A DNA stretch of 64,000 nt from Plectrocnemia conspersa. Lineage: Eukaryota; Arthropoda; Insecta; Trichoptera; Polycentropodidae. The position numbers and the translations under genes are program-made. The stretch covers positions 186,001-250,000 of the forward strand of contig VTFK01000332.1 in the NCBI GenBank assembly GCA_009617715.1, written 5' to 3'. Below the pieces are notes generated by a model. It worked only from the letters and a program-made list of their open reading frames with translations. It was not told the DNA's origin and did not search any database. Of this stretch, positions 34,901 through 47,439 are shown in pieces; the stretch's first letter is position 1; every line of letters starts with the position of its first letter.

Positions 34901-35379
34901 CTTAATGCTACAAAAGTAAGCTATAATACCATGTAGAAACACATATGTTATAACGGTTTATTGTTTATTAGCATAGAAAATGAGGGCGTGCACCTCTTTC
35001 AGCTTAATTGGACAAGATAAACTCGTTCACCAATTGGCAAAGACAACGTCAATCATATGAAATGGCTGTATCTTTGATATTAAACAGCACCCAGATATCG
35101 TCACTAATTTCCGCACTCTATTTCAGTCTGTAAACTCAAAGACCTGCTTCACTACTACAATTTATTCTTAAGAAACTTGTTAAAAGCAAACAACATCTGT
35201 AAATCGAATTAGTAAAATAAAAACATGCAATAGAATGCGTGCTCACAGGAATACAAAAATATATGGCATTTTGCTAATGTGAACACGTTCATCTAATTAC
35301 ATGTGCTACCAAATTTCAACTGTTTTGAAACTGTGTGAACAAAATTTTTGGCTCACAAACCAATGGTTTGAACTTTTCC

Positions 35380-35520
35380 GACTTTGTTTCGAAGACCAGC
35401 TCTGCGCGCTGTTCTCCTGCTACCAGCACCGTCATGTGTTATGCGTTTCGGTTCTTTTGTGGTCTCTCGAACGGATGATTTAATGAAGACGACACGTAAG
35501 AGCCAGCGGCGTGCGGGAAC
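35380..35520 (+). other. GC-raised leader of the 45-aa ORF
   Basis: The 140 bp before the small ORF at 35521 share its raised GC. An in-frame TAA occurs in ACACGTAAGAGCC (about 35494-35506), so the ORF cannot extend upstream without splicing. Confidence 0.25.
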
Positions 35521-35658
35521 ATGATCGAGAAACCGGTGTCGAAAGTTCACGTTGAAGAAGATGAAGGAGAAGAAGCGTTACCGTCTGCGGTTCACGTTTC
35601 GGCTGCTTTATCATCTGGTGGATATGTTAAACGACGGTGCTTTGGGACCTTTCACTGA
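35521..35658 (+). CDS. Possible small ORF, 45 aa, acidic N-terminal half
   Basis: ATG at 35521 has A at -3; stop TGA at 35656-35658. The peptide begins MIEKPVSKVHVEEDEGEEAL, continues PSAVHVSAALSSGG and ends YVKRRCFGTFH. Codon choice is varied and GC-richer than the flanks. I recognise no family. It could be a short peptide, the first exon of a gene, or a chance frame in a GC island. Confidence 0.25.
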   Translation: MIEKPVSKVHVEEDEGEEALPSAVHVSAALSSGGYVKRRCFGTFH

Positions 35659-35913
35659 TTTCCCTACGCCTACTGAATAACTTTAATGTCCGGACGCGCT
35701 TTGAATAAAGTAATAAATTTTGTAGTGTATCAAATTTAATTTGCAAAATACATATAATATATAAATCAAGATTAAGCTGAAAATCTTGTAATTGATTATA
35801 ATATAAGGTCGGCAATAGCACAGTAGAATAATGTTCTTGTTTATTTAATTTCTAGTTCTACCAAATTTATTATATGCCTGCCAGCTGCTGTAAAAAACAT
35901 ATACTAATCAATA

Positions 35914-35931
35914 TCGGGCATCGTGTTTCGT
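35914..35931 (+). repeat. 18-bp recurrent core, copy 2
   Basis: Exact TCGGGCATCGTGTTTCGT, as at 10500-10517. The next bases, GCATTTAAGA, are similar to ACATTTTAGA at copy 1. Confidence 0.7.
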
Positions 35932-36439
35932 GCATTTAAGAATATTATTAATAGATAAAAATAATTATTATGATCAATTTAACAAATAATATTTTTTTAT
36001 AAATACTTTGATATTTGTATCTCACCAACATAATTTTTTAAAAGATCAATATACTAAATTCGTTCCTCAAAAAAATCTATACATATATTTTAAATGAAAC
36101 CTGCAATAGTCACGATTTTTCAGAAATTAAAAACTGAAACAATTAATTTCAAGAAATTCATGGCCATGGCAGGTGCATCACTGTCGAAATATATGATAAA
36201 AATGTAAGTTTATAAATCATGGCATTAATAATAATATAAATACTCGAAAACCCTAAGATAAATACATTACATACAGATTTACAAATAGCGATTATATTAA
36301 AAATTAAATCTTTATATTAGTCCTCAGAAATCTTAATTTAAAATTTACTATATTTTAGTTAAATCGTATTTTTTTAAATATTGCGTCATACATTATATTA
36401 TAAAACATACATTAAATTCAATTAAATTCCCATAAATAT

Positions 36440-37960
36440 TTGAATAAATGAAGCATTTAAAAGTAGCCCATTGATTAAATTTGAATTAATTTTTTTATCA
36501 CATTCGGAATTGCTTTTTACTTTATCTTTACCTATAAGTGAATTTAAATTGTCTTTTATTTATCTGTATTAATATTAAAAACACATACATACCATTATAC
36601 ACATGTTATATGATATAAATGTAGTACATACGTATAAAAACATAATAAAATAATATATGATAACATACCTATCTGTTTTTATAAAATTCTCACGCATAAT
36701 CGATTGTGCGAATTTTTAACAATCTGTATTTTTTTATATAGTATTAGCAAAAACATTTTTCTCATTCAGATATTGTGAATGTAGTACCGATTTAAAAAAA
36801 TATAAAGCGATGCATTTAAGAGTAGCCCCATATTCTAATATATAATTTAATTTCAAATTGTGTTTTACTAATCTTTATTTTTTATTAAAAACACAAACGT
36901 GAAAATATACATATGTTTTTTTTAATAATACATAAGTAAAAGCAATAAAATAAAATGTAAGAACAAACTATCTGTTTCTATAAAAACAACACTATAGTTT
37001 TCACGCCACATAATCAATTAAAATATTTCATATTAAAATACTGTAAATATATAAATTATTAAAAACAATATATATTTTAAAGTAACCCAAAATGTTTATT
37101 TAAATTTTCTCAATAACATTATCACGTTTCAAAATCCATCATTCTTACGTAAATTAAATCTTGATCATTACTAAAAACACAAAAGTAAAATTATAAATAT
37201 GATATACATATGTCTATGAATACAAATGTATGTAAAAAAATAAAATAAAATATAATCATATCCCAATTGTTTTAATAAAATATGCATTCTATGCAATATG
37301 TGCATTATTTTTCAAATCAATTGCAAATCTGTTTTTTTTTCTAACTTGTAACGGTAAAAAAAATCTTTCAGTGAATTTAATACTTATTAAAAAAATAATA
37401 ACGTAATGGCGCATTCAAATTTAAATTTTCTCATTATATCTTTATCATTCTTAAATAAATTTAAGCTGTGTTTTACTAATATTTTTAATTAATCAAAACA
37501 CAAATCATAAATGTATTATATGTCTACATAAACATATGTATGTAGTATAATAAAATAAAAAATATATCTGTTTTTATAAAATATAACACTAAAATTTTCA
37601 CGCGTCATAATCACTTTTTAAATTCTTACAATTTGTTTTTGTATATTTTATGTTAATCTGTAATGAAAAAAATCTTTTATGTATATTAAGATACTGTGAA
37701 TTTAATATTTAAAAATATATAAAAAAAACGTGGGACATTTAAAAGTACCCTCATGCATTCATTTATTTAGTTGTATTTTACTTTGTGTTGTGTTCTTTAT
37801 TATTATTAAAAAGACACAGTGATAGTATTAAATATATTAAATATCTACATATATATAATATATGTAAAAATATTTAAATAAAATGAACATGCTATCTGTA
37901 TTAAAAAATATATATTATTATTTTTCTTATGCATCAAAATCGATCTGTTTTTCATATTTA
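36440..37960. repeat. Old tandem repeat, unit about 300 bp
   Basis: The anchor ATCTGTTTTTATAAAA and its variants occur at 36671, 36970, 37265, 37566 and 37894, spacings 299, 295, 301 and 328 bp. Each is followed by a TTTTCACGC-like word and a CATAATCGATT-like word. Other conserved parts are GCATTTAAAAGTAGCCC and TATTAAAAACACAAA. Roughly five units are present, each diverged from the next. No coding potential. Confidence 0.75.
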
Positions 37961-38029
37961 ATTTTTCTTTCATATTTATAAATTAGGAATAATATATTTC
38001 TATGTATAAATTTATAATTATTAAATTGA

Positions 38030-39250
38030 TTATTTATTTATTTATTTATTAAAATTATAACCATCGTGACCTGACAGGCAAACCCAATGCGTCACGATAG
38101 TCAGAAGTACAAATACATCATAATACATACAAATATAAACAAGACAAAACAACAGACACAAATCACCTCAACAGGTGTGCATTGTCCCATACGAACTGGA
38201 CCAAAACTCTGTATGTGCAAGAGAAAATGTCAATATTTCTATGGACAGAATTGAGCAGATAAATAGCCTTGGCCAGAGAAGAGTTGGCAAGTGCTCCAGT
38301 TCTAGACTTTACAGGCAAGAATAGTGGACGCGACCGAGAACTATAACCACCTTCAGGAGCCCACATTTGAAGCTGCTCGAGCACTGAAGGATTGTCTACG
38401 ATGCCCTTGAGCAATTTCCAGAAGTGTTTAATTACATAAACACTTCTGCGAGTCGACAAAGAAACGTATCCCAGGGCTCCCAAAATAAAAGCACTGGGAA
38501 ACAAGAACGAATAATACCCGTATTCCTTCAAGTATAAATATCGAAGAAATTTACGTTGTACTTTTTCCAGCTTCAATTCATTACATTGATTCATTACGCC
38601 TGGGATCCAAATGATGGAGTTAGTTTCTAGTATGCTGCGGACTAGAGTATCATAAAGAGTGCGCAATACTAAAGTATTCCTGAAGTAACGCGCATTTCTC
38701 AAGATAAAACCGAGCATTTTTAAGGATTTGCTATGAGTCTCTGCAATGTGCTGGCTAAATTTCCAACGTTCTTCGAAAGTCATTCCTAAATCCTTAGTTG
38801 AAGAAAACCTTTCCAGAAAATATCCGCCTAGATGGTATGAATATTTTGCCGGCGTTAACGACCTTAAAAATGAAATTGTGTGACATTTCTTTACACTGAA
38901 AGGCAATTGGTTATAGCAAGCCCATTTTCATATAGAGTTGAGATCCTCCTGTAGGTCGAGGGAATCAGAAATCGAATGCATTTTTTTCTTGTAAATTTTC
39001 AAGTCATCTGCATATAATAAAAAAATCTGAATGCTCTATTGCTGTTTCTATGTCATTAATGAACAATAAAACAACAATGGACCCAAATTGGATCCTTGAG
39101 GTACTCCAGTAGGGGTCTTATATCGTTCTGAAAAGAGTTATTATATTTGACGAATTGATATCTATTGGTCAAGTAATTTGAGAATAGATTTATGAGATCT
39201 TCAGAAAACCCGAAATTAGATAACTTTAAGTTTTTAATAAGCAATAAATA
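38030..39250 (-). pseudogene. CR1/jockey-like LINE, 5'-truncated (copy 1)
   Basis: The minus strand reads, in order: LLIKNLKLSNFGFSEDLIN, SNYLTNRYQFVKYNNS, TGVPQGSNLGPLLF (39084-39113), FINDIETAIEHSDF, LLYADDLKIYK (YADD at 39003-39014), then a 247-codon open frame (38163-38906) with KDLGMTFEERWKFSQHI, SKSLKMLGFILRNARYFRN and TLYDTLVRSILETNSIIW. That frame ends in a region ILGALGYVSLSTRRSVYVIK and VDNPSVLEQLQMW. At least three frameshifts separate the parts. The 3' end has a hairpin (38063-38098) and a TTTA-rich tail (38029-38052). Everything upstream of the middle of the RT is missing. Confidence 0.9.
38063..38098 (-). other. LINE 3'-end stem-loop, copy 1
   Basis: ATCGTGAC and GTCACGAT pair over 8 bp around a 20-nt loop. 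The equivalent stem in the 42.8-kb LINE copy reads ATCATGAC/GTCATGAT, so one pair is changed on both sides. In related LINEs a 3' stem-loop is recognised by the RT, which I infer here. Confidence 0.65.
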
Positions 39251-39254
39251 TAGA

Positions 39255-39720
39255 TAACTTCCGATTAATTTTTACTATGGCAATATTTTTTATATACATA
39301 TAAATTTAAATGTTAAAATTTGTTCTTACTTTGTTCTTACTATATATACAACAATATTCAAAAAGATCATAAATATTTAGCATTAGATAAATACTTTTTA
39401 CATAGATAATAAATATAATAATTTTTCAAAACTGACTCTTAAATAAATTTTACATTGATTATAAATATAATAATTTAATAAAACCATTCTTGTCAAAATA
39501 AAATTATATTTACATAATCTTTATTAAGCCCTCGAGTTAAACAACATTTTCTTTGAGTGCCTTTTTAAAGCTCCAAAATATCTATATTTTTTTAGGAAAT
39601 GATGATATTTGTCCATTTTTTTGATTGTCGATTAGATTAAATTGTTCATTAGAAAGATTTTCTGTAGCTACTTATAAATTCATTACTAAATAAATAGAAT
39701 CAGCACAAATAAATACATTC
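39255..39720. other. AT-rich non-coding
   Basis: Nothing recognised between the truncated LINE and the next GC-raised patch. Confidence 0.5.
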
Positions 39721-39895
39721 GTGTCAAATCACATATGTCGCTCACACTCATTGTATTGGAACATTTCAGCTCAACGTTACTAACGTTACCCATAATTTCT
39801 TTTTCGACGGCCTTCGCGCGCGTGATTCGAATTTCCAATGAAAAACGTCTTGAAAACACGTCCGAATTCGGAATTACCCACCGCTGACCTACTTT

Positions 39896-39954
39896 CTAGG
39901 GTTGTGATTAACAAAACAGCCGGAATCGAGACAAAGTCATTTTGGCAACCCTAG
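39896..39954. mobile_element. Very short inverted-repeat element, about 58 bp
   Basis: CTAGGGTTGTGATTAAC at the left and TTTGGCAACCCTAG at the right are inverted repeats over CTAGGGTTG. CTAGGGTTGCCAA-type ends are common in short insect DNA transposons. No target duplication was identified, so this is tentative. It lies in a 300-bp GC-raised patch (39730-40030). Confidence 0.3.
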
Positions 39955-40189
39955 CATTAAGCGAATTAATCACTGACAGTAGCGAAAGCGACTCAGTGTT
40001 TTTCGATTGCTGAAAATTAATGGGCAAGGAAAGTTTTAATTAAGGTACTGATATTTTTGCAAAATCTCATATATACATGTTTCCAACATAATTATTGGAA
40101 AATATATAAAGTATGATGCAACACACAATATTTACTAACCTTTACAATAATATAAATCTTTATCCAAACTTCTTAAGGTTAACTTCAAC

Positions 40190-40470
40190 TCACTTTCTAC
40201 ATTTTGGGTATTGTTTTATCTGCTTTTGATATTTATACAATTTATATAACTTAATTAAATATTTTATAGTTTTCATATTAAAATTAGGGCATATATGCTC
40301 CGTCAAATTATAAGGTTGTATTATCGAGAGATTTTCGTGGAAACCAAACTGCTCGTTAATAATATTATTACCCAAAGTTTCTTTTAAACGAATATTTTTT
40401 AAAAAAATTTATAATAATAAACTGATGGGGCGATAATTAATCGGAATTGTAGGATATTTATCTGTTTTTT
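40190..40470 (-). pseudogene. Jockey-type RT N-terminal fragment
   Basis: The minus strand reads PINYRPISLLL then a stop (about 40434), and after a frameshift NNIINEQFGFHENLSIIQ, NLTEHICPNFNMKT. These match the start of jockey RT domains (YRPISLL ... NEQFGFR ... HQLxxLTEHI). The later part (YLIKLYKLYKYQKQIK) is degenerate. It may be another copy unrelated to the LINE at 38-39 kb, as motif wording differs. Confidence 0.75.
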
Positions 40471-40639
40471 TGCGTAATGAATTAATTTTATTTTATGCGA
40501 AGTTACTCTCTTCTCAATGTTCTTCCTATTCAAGATTTTAATTGATGTAGTATTACAACATTCTACAGATCTGTATGGATATCCAGTGCTTTAAATGCAG
40601 ATTGATTTTTTTTACAAATTTCACCATTTATAAAAAAAT

Positions 40640-40890
40640 GTACTCATCAATTGCGAAGAAAGTAGTTTGCTTGAAAAAAATGAGTGTCTGAGATGAACTG
40701 AGATGGTATATGATATAAGCGGAGATTTGATTTGCAGTAAGCGAAACGTGAATAATAATTGAGAACGGATGAGTATCCGCAAACAAAGAAAGTGTTAATG
40801 CGGTAGTACCCACGGTAATATTATGTAAGAGATCGAAGAGAACTGGCCGCGGACTGCGCATGCGCATATTAACATCAATACTCATTGTAC
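40640..40890. promoter_or_regulatory. GC-raised patch with NRF-1-type palindrome
   Basis: TGCGCATGCGCA at 40855-40866 is the perfect palindromic NRF-1 (insect Ewg) site and follows GGCCGCGGAC. A minus-strand 85-codon frame (40628-40885) covers the patch but has no recognised domain. A promoter remnant is possible. Confidence 0.3.
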
Positions 40891-41030
40891 GTGTACAATA
40901 TCATTATTTTATTACATTTATTCCCGCAAACATATGTAGTGTATTAAGACATGGAAAATTTATTAACCCTTAAAATAAATAATATAAGGAGCACAAGGAA
41001 ATTCCTTTAAAATATACTCATTTGGAAGTG

Positions 41031-41460
41031 AGGCAGGTGATGGTATTTGCCCCCCATGAATTTGGTGAGAAAAATACATGTCATATAATGAAATACCATG
41101 ATTTTTAATGAAATCGAAATATTAAAAAAAAAACGAGCCGACTGGCCTACTATTGCTTTCCCCCCCCCCTCCATGGAAATAGCTCAATTAACATCCTTGA
41201 TTCTAAACCAGAATACAAAAATATTTTTTAAGCGCTGATTATACCGTGCAAGAAAACAAGGACGGTATTTGTGGGGAGGGGGCCAGGTGGAGATTGCCCC
41301 CCGCCTTGAATTTTACCAGAAATATGCATGTCATTTAATGAAATACTATTAATCCTAGTGAAATCGATATATTAAAAAAACGACCACTGACTGGCCAAAT
41401 TCCTCCACCCCTCCTGAAAAAGCTAAAATGACTCCCTGATCCTAAACCAGAAAATATCGG
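41031..41460 (+). repeat. Two-copy direct repeat, spacing about 250 bp
   Basis: GGCAGGTGATGG...TTTGCCCCCCATGAATTT (from 41031) and GCCAGGTGGAGATTGCCCCC with TTGAATTT (from 41281) start two related units of about 180 bp. Shared features are CATGTCAT-TAATGAAATAC, AATCGA-ATATTAAAAAAA, GACTGGCC, a C-rich run (C10 at 41160) and GATTCTAAACCAGAA/GATCCTAAACCAGAA. Similar words occur at 24650-24682. Class unknown. Confidence 0.65.
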
Positions 41461-41893
41461 GTTATCCCTCGAAGAAAATCTAAAAAAAAACGGTTTCGAA
41501 TCTATCCCGAAAATATTTTTTTAAATATTTAATTTAGTGAAATCATATAGGAATAGATTTTCATTCGTTTAGATATATGTTTTTACTAGTATTTATATAT
41601 TTTTTCTGGCATTGCTAGTAAAATTATATGATTTTAAATTTTTTACACGTAATATACATTTATATGCGAATCATTATTTATTTACATGCGATGTATAAAT
41701 GTTACAGTGAATGTATATTTTTCAGTGAAGTTATATTTTCAGTAGTGAAACCAAATACATTTTTCTCAGAAGATATAAGTATGTATATTTTATTAGCAAA
41801 AATATGATTTTAAAAAAAAAATATGACAGTTGTTGCGAAACGTACATTTGCTGTTCAAACCCGAACATAACCTACACGAATTAATCAAACCCA

Positions 41894-41953
41894 ACTTGAC
41901 CTAATAAAAGTTCTAAAACTAATTATAGTTTTAGAACTTTCATTAGATCAAGT
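41894..41953 (-). repeat. 28-bp hairpin with 4-nt loop
   Basis: The arms 41894-41921 and 41926-41953 pair over 28 positions with two exceptions, around the loop ATTA. Both exceptions are A-C on the plus strand but G-U on the minus strand, so a minus-strand transcript would pair throughout. The inner AAAGTTCTAAAACTA arms are perfect. It may be a foldback element or a small-RNA source. Confidence 0.7.
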
Positions 41954-41964
41954 CCAATATACTA

Positions 41965-42210
41965 TAAACGAAGAAGTACAAACATACATCGCATCTAGCA
42001 TATTGCTCTATAGTTTGTCTGCCCTTGAATATTAAACTATGTTTTAAAAATATAATAGCTATCCTTACCGATATTACTAAGGACTTTTGATATGAGGTTA
42101 TTGGTCAAAGTGTATTCAAATCGAATTTTGGTCGATAGAAGGGCGCAAAAAAAATGATCACTTCTCAGAAGTCAAAAATTCACGTCAAAAGCAATAAAAT
42201 TGTGTCGCGG
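41965..42210 (+). repeat. Dispersed repeat shared with 9.7-9.83 kb
   Basis: See the partner copy; the order GAAGTACA, CATCGCATCTAGCATATTGC, TATAGTTTGTCTGC, ATCACTTCTCAGA and AATTCACGTCAAAAGCAATA is conserved. An internal insertion of about 100 bp distinguishes this copy. Confidence 0.6.
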
Positions 42211-42359
42211 CGTGGTAATTCAAATTCAAATCTAGTTCTTGTAAAGTTGACAACTATGATGTTGTCGATATAATAAATTTTGTCATTGGTAGATCATAGC
42301 GCGAATCTTAAAAATGCGCAACGGGTATGCGGGCACCTATAATATTCGCGTCGCCAAAA

Positions 42360-42660
42360 AATAATAGCCGACATTGAATGCGACGTCGTCGGTCGCGTTT
42401 TCGCTTTCTGTGGCCTGAATTTCGCTTTCGACGCGACTTTCCCGAGCCGCGTCATGACGTCACTCGGCGCTTCGCCCCGGGGCCCCCGTGTGCCACTTTT
42501 TACTCGTCGGCACGCGCTCGCTGTTACGTCGGGGCCCCGTAAGATCGTGCAACGATCGTCACACGAAGAGATAACCGACGCTCATCACGTTGCGTTTTGT
42601 TCATTGCCATGCGTGTGTGTGTGTAAATGTCTGTCTGTCTGTCTGGTGACATGAAACGTT
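42360..42660. promoter_or_regulatory. CpG-rich island, promoter-like
   Basis: The most CpG-dense segment of the window, with GACGTCGTCGGTCGCG, CGCCCCGGGGCCCCCG and TACGTCGGGGCCCCG, followed by GT (42612-42624) and CTGT (42630-42645) microsatellites. A 66-codon plus-strand frame (42454-42654) runs through it, without recognised similarity. A promoter or 5' exon is plausible. Confidence 0.35.
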
Positions 42661-42784
42661 ACGAGTACTGTGGTACAGAAGTTCAAGTGCTTGATGATCT
42701 ATTGGGGTGTGACATTGCGCAGGAAATTATATCACACCCCATACAGCGACTGTCTTAAATTAATGTATATCTTTTTTTAGTACA

Positions 42785-43500
42785 AATCTGACCATCATGA
42801 CTTCACACAGGTTTCCCCTATGTGTCATGATGGCCATTATACAAACAAAAACAATAAAAAGGTATGAGGCACAACTAAAATTGATGAGCACCATCCATAT
42901 CACCGAAAACATTCTTGTGTTTAGCAAGCTTGTTGAGAAGCTGGATGGCTCGTTCAAGAGGAGCGTTCTCAAGCGCTGACGTCATGGCCTCTAGGATATT
43001 ATATGTCTCGCAGCCGAAAGTCGCCGAGTATTAACGGGTTGTCGACACCTCCCCTTAGCAACTTAAAAAGTGCTTCATTGAGTGAACGCTACGCCGAAGA
43101 TCCAATAAATTTTATCATAATGCTTCCAGCAAAAAAGCACTAGGATACAAACACTGATATGACACGTACTCCCTCTTGTATTGATATCTCAGAAATTTTC
43201 TTTAAATTCTTCACATCAACAAAGAGTACTTCACTCACTCGGATTCCAGAAAATGGAGTCATATTCAAAGACGCTACAAACTAGCGTATTGCACAGAATG
43301 CGAATCGCCAAAAAAATAATAAAGTGACACGCGCTCCGCATAACGAAGTCGAGCATCTTTGATGCCTTATCGCAAACTTTGGTGATATGCATAGAAAATC
43401 TCCATTCCGCCAAAACTGCATGAGAAGTCCATCGGGCTAGACTCCGGAAAAGCTAGAGTCGAGTTGAAGTATTGTCGGCTGTGATCTGTCATAATGATTT
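42785..43500 (-). pseudogene. CR1/jockey-like LINE 3' part (copy 2)
   Basis: The minus strand reads LAEWRFSMHITKVCDKASKM, LDFVMRSACHF, LAIRILCNTLVCSVFEYDS and IFWNPSE (43231-43413), then SLNEALFKLLRGGVDNPLIL near 43030-43080. These correspond residue by residue to the 38-kb and 60-kb copies (for example KLL..VDNP). Several frameshifts are present. The copy ends with the 3' hairpin at 42792-42833. Confidence 0.85.
42792..42833 (-). other. LINE 3'-end stem-loop, copy 2
   Basis: CCATCATGAC and GTCATGATGG form a perfect 10-bp stem with a 22-nt loop containing ACAGGTTTCCCC. Relative to copy 1 a G-C pair has become A-T on both sides, which keeps the stem. Confidence 0.7.
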
Positions 43501-43525
43501 TGGACGATCCTCTGATGTGATGTGA

Positions 43526-43625
43526 CTAGGGAATGGATTACCGGTTTTAATTTGGGTAAAAATTTACTTTCTATAATACCGGTATTACAAAATGAAATAC
43601 CGGTAATACCAATTTTTTTATTTAT
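43526..43625. mobile_element. hAT-like terminus with ACCGGT repeats (single end)
   Basis: CTAGGGAATGGATTACCGGT at 43526, with ATACCGGTAT and ATACCGGTAATACC following. A similar terminus occurs at 62874 (CTAGGGTTAGCAATACCGG). No partner end was found for either, so these are tentative truncated elements of one family. It abuts LINE copy 2. Confidence 0.4.
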
Positions 43626-44034
43626 TATTATTTAAATCCATGCATCTTATTTTTAAGGCGATACTTATATATACTATATGTATATATAGCGATACGATAA
43701 TATTATCCCTTTTAGTCCAAGAGAGTCGAAATATAGGCCTACACACATATGCAAAAAAATCCACAGGTCGATATTTTGGCGCAAGTTTAAAAAATGTAAT
43801 TCAACGTGTTCTCTATTTTTGTATTTTTGCATATGCGCAACATGTCGGCATAAAATTAATACATTTGCTCTCAGGAAAATCTAATGGTACCTAGCAGATC
43901 CCAGTAATTCTATTATGTAACAGAGAAAAGACCGTACCATTTTTTTTATAATACGGATGGCTGGCGAAGTGAAAACAAAAGCAGGTATAGCATACACGAA
44001 TTTTTTTCTACTATTTGTGTATTTTTATCTTCAA

Positions 44035-44822
44035 ACATAAAATATCCAAGTAAACCACGGAATGTGCTTTACTAAACTTATTGGGGTTAAATATTAACAA
44101 TATTTAAATAAAAAACGCATGCGCGAAATATGTTTTTTTTTTTAAAAAACTTTGCCATTGAAAAATAATACTATGTTATACAAGACGACATAATTTAAAA
44201 ACATAATATCTAAAAGTTTTTTAAATCAAACTTGATGTATATTTTATTTTTATAAGTAAATAAATATGAAAAATATTTTTTTAATTGTTGAAACAACTTA
44301 AAATTATTGAATTTTATTACCTCACATCAATGAGAGTACCCAAAAAAGTTTCAATTTTTAAAACAGATGTAAAACATAATTTATTTAAAAATGCTAAACG
44401 ATAAATAAATAAAAAAATATAAATGTTAGGACAAATTGTCTGGGACTAAAAGGGTTATGCATTATTTACATATTTTTTATTCTATAATATTTACATTGAT
44501 ATTTTGAACTCAAACTTAATTAATGTTAGTTTTAATATGAATAGAAATGAAGAAGTAAACGAAAGATAAATCTTTCGAAATATTATTTCGGTATTCTAAA
44601 ATAAATATTAAATGTATAATAATTAAAATATAATAATATAAATCACACCTCAATCACATACATATCACAATCATCAATCATAGAAATCTGTTTTTTTTTT
44701 AAATATATGTAGCATTTTAAACAAACGGATTTACAATTTTCTACGCATTCTTTTCTCATAAGGTTCCTTCGGATAATCGAAACTGGCAAAAAATAATGAG
44801 TAATATATTTTTAAATTAGCAT
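44035..44822 (-). repeat. Unclassified dispersed repeat, inverted partner of 1.4-2.2 kb
   Basis: The reverse complement of this segment follows 1424-2200 block by block over about 780 bp, including the GATTATCCGAAGGAACC, AACCCTTTTAGTCCCA and TTTCGCGCATG words. Local differences and indels show independent decay. Confidence 0.75.
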
Positions 44823-44829
44823 AGTCTTC

Positions 44830-46430
<1,601 letters not shown>

Positions 46431-46435
46431 CTGAA

Positions 46436-47165
46436 ACCAGTGAATGAACCAAACGATATTACCTTCTACAGACCGATAAATATCTTACGAGTTATGTCAA
46501 ATATATTTAAAAAAAATATTATAACTAAATCTTTTACAAAATATATCAATGAAGACTTATAAATATTACTTAGATATAACCCAGGCTTTTGACAAAGTGT
46601 AGCATTCACAAACCTTAAAGACAGACTCTTCCATACTAAAATCGAAGAAGTAAACACAAAACTGTACCAAATATCATCGGGTGTGTCTCAGGACAGCTTT
46701 CTTGGACGGATGCTGTATTTGCTTGATACGATAGATCTTCCTCAGACAAACTCAACAAGAATTGCTACATTACAATAATGACGTCTAATACTGACTCAAA
46801 AATAGCACTGAAGAGACTGCAAGTCCAAGCTTGGCTCTCTAAATGATGAATCAGAGCTAATGAAACTAAATTAATCAATGTTTAACAATATATTTAACAC
46901 CAATATTCTTAAGGGAATCCAAAATAAATTCTTCAGGTTAATCTTCGGTGCTCCTTGGTTTACGCCTAACAATTATATATGACATGACTGCAACTATGCC
47001 ATTGTAAAAGAAACAATTAAAAAGATAAGTGAACAATATTTTCACATATTAAAAACTCACTCCAACATACTGCCAAGTAATCTGCTAAAATACAATGTTA
47101 TAACTAAACGTAGACTTAAGCGTAAAAATGTGTTAAAACTAACAAATATATTTTATTAAAATAAG
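46436..47165 (+). pseudogene. Jockey-type LINE remnant
   Basis: Plus-strand blocks in order: LDITQAFDKV (46570-46599), SSGVSQDSFLG near 46674 (degraded GVPQGSVLG), STRIATL, then SNTDSKIALKRLQVQAWLSK, IRANETK, and after a deletion KGIQNKFFRLIFGAPWFTPN (about 46915-46970), ETIKKISEQYFHILKTHSN, ILPSNLLKYN and TKRRLKRKNVL. This is the jockey RT core followed by its typical C-terminal tail (PWxxxN ... RRLKRKxPxxL). The FADD box between TL and TSN is lost and several stops are present. Confidence 0.85.
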
Positions 47166-47214
47166 CAATATCATTACCAATAATAAAATTACTATTCAGT
47201 TGCAGATAATTTTC

Positions 47215-47400
47215 AACACCAAATATGTACGACCTAGCTCGATTTTAATTAATCATCACAATATTCATCCGGCAGATTAGAAAAATCTAGTTAAACCTAA
47301 TCTGTGACGATCGATCGGAATTATACTTATATAATAATCACTAATTCCGATCTCCCAGACACGATAGTAATTTAAAAACACTAAGGTAAATGTAACAATA
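47215..47400 (-). repeat. SINE-like repeat family B
   Basis: On the minus strand ATCGTGTCTGGGAGATCGGA, TTAGTGATTATTATAT and AATTCCGATCGATCGTCACA run on to AGCTAGGTCGTACATATTTG. The first part is shared with 62060-62200 and the last with 2236-2350. This is the longest copy and links the other two. No intact A or B box is left here. Confidence 0.6.
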
Positions 47401-47439
47401 GCGTCTAAAAATCTGAGGTTCTGACTTAACAAAACATTA

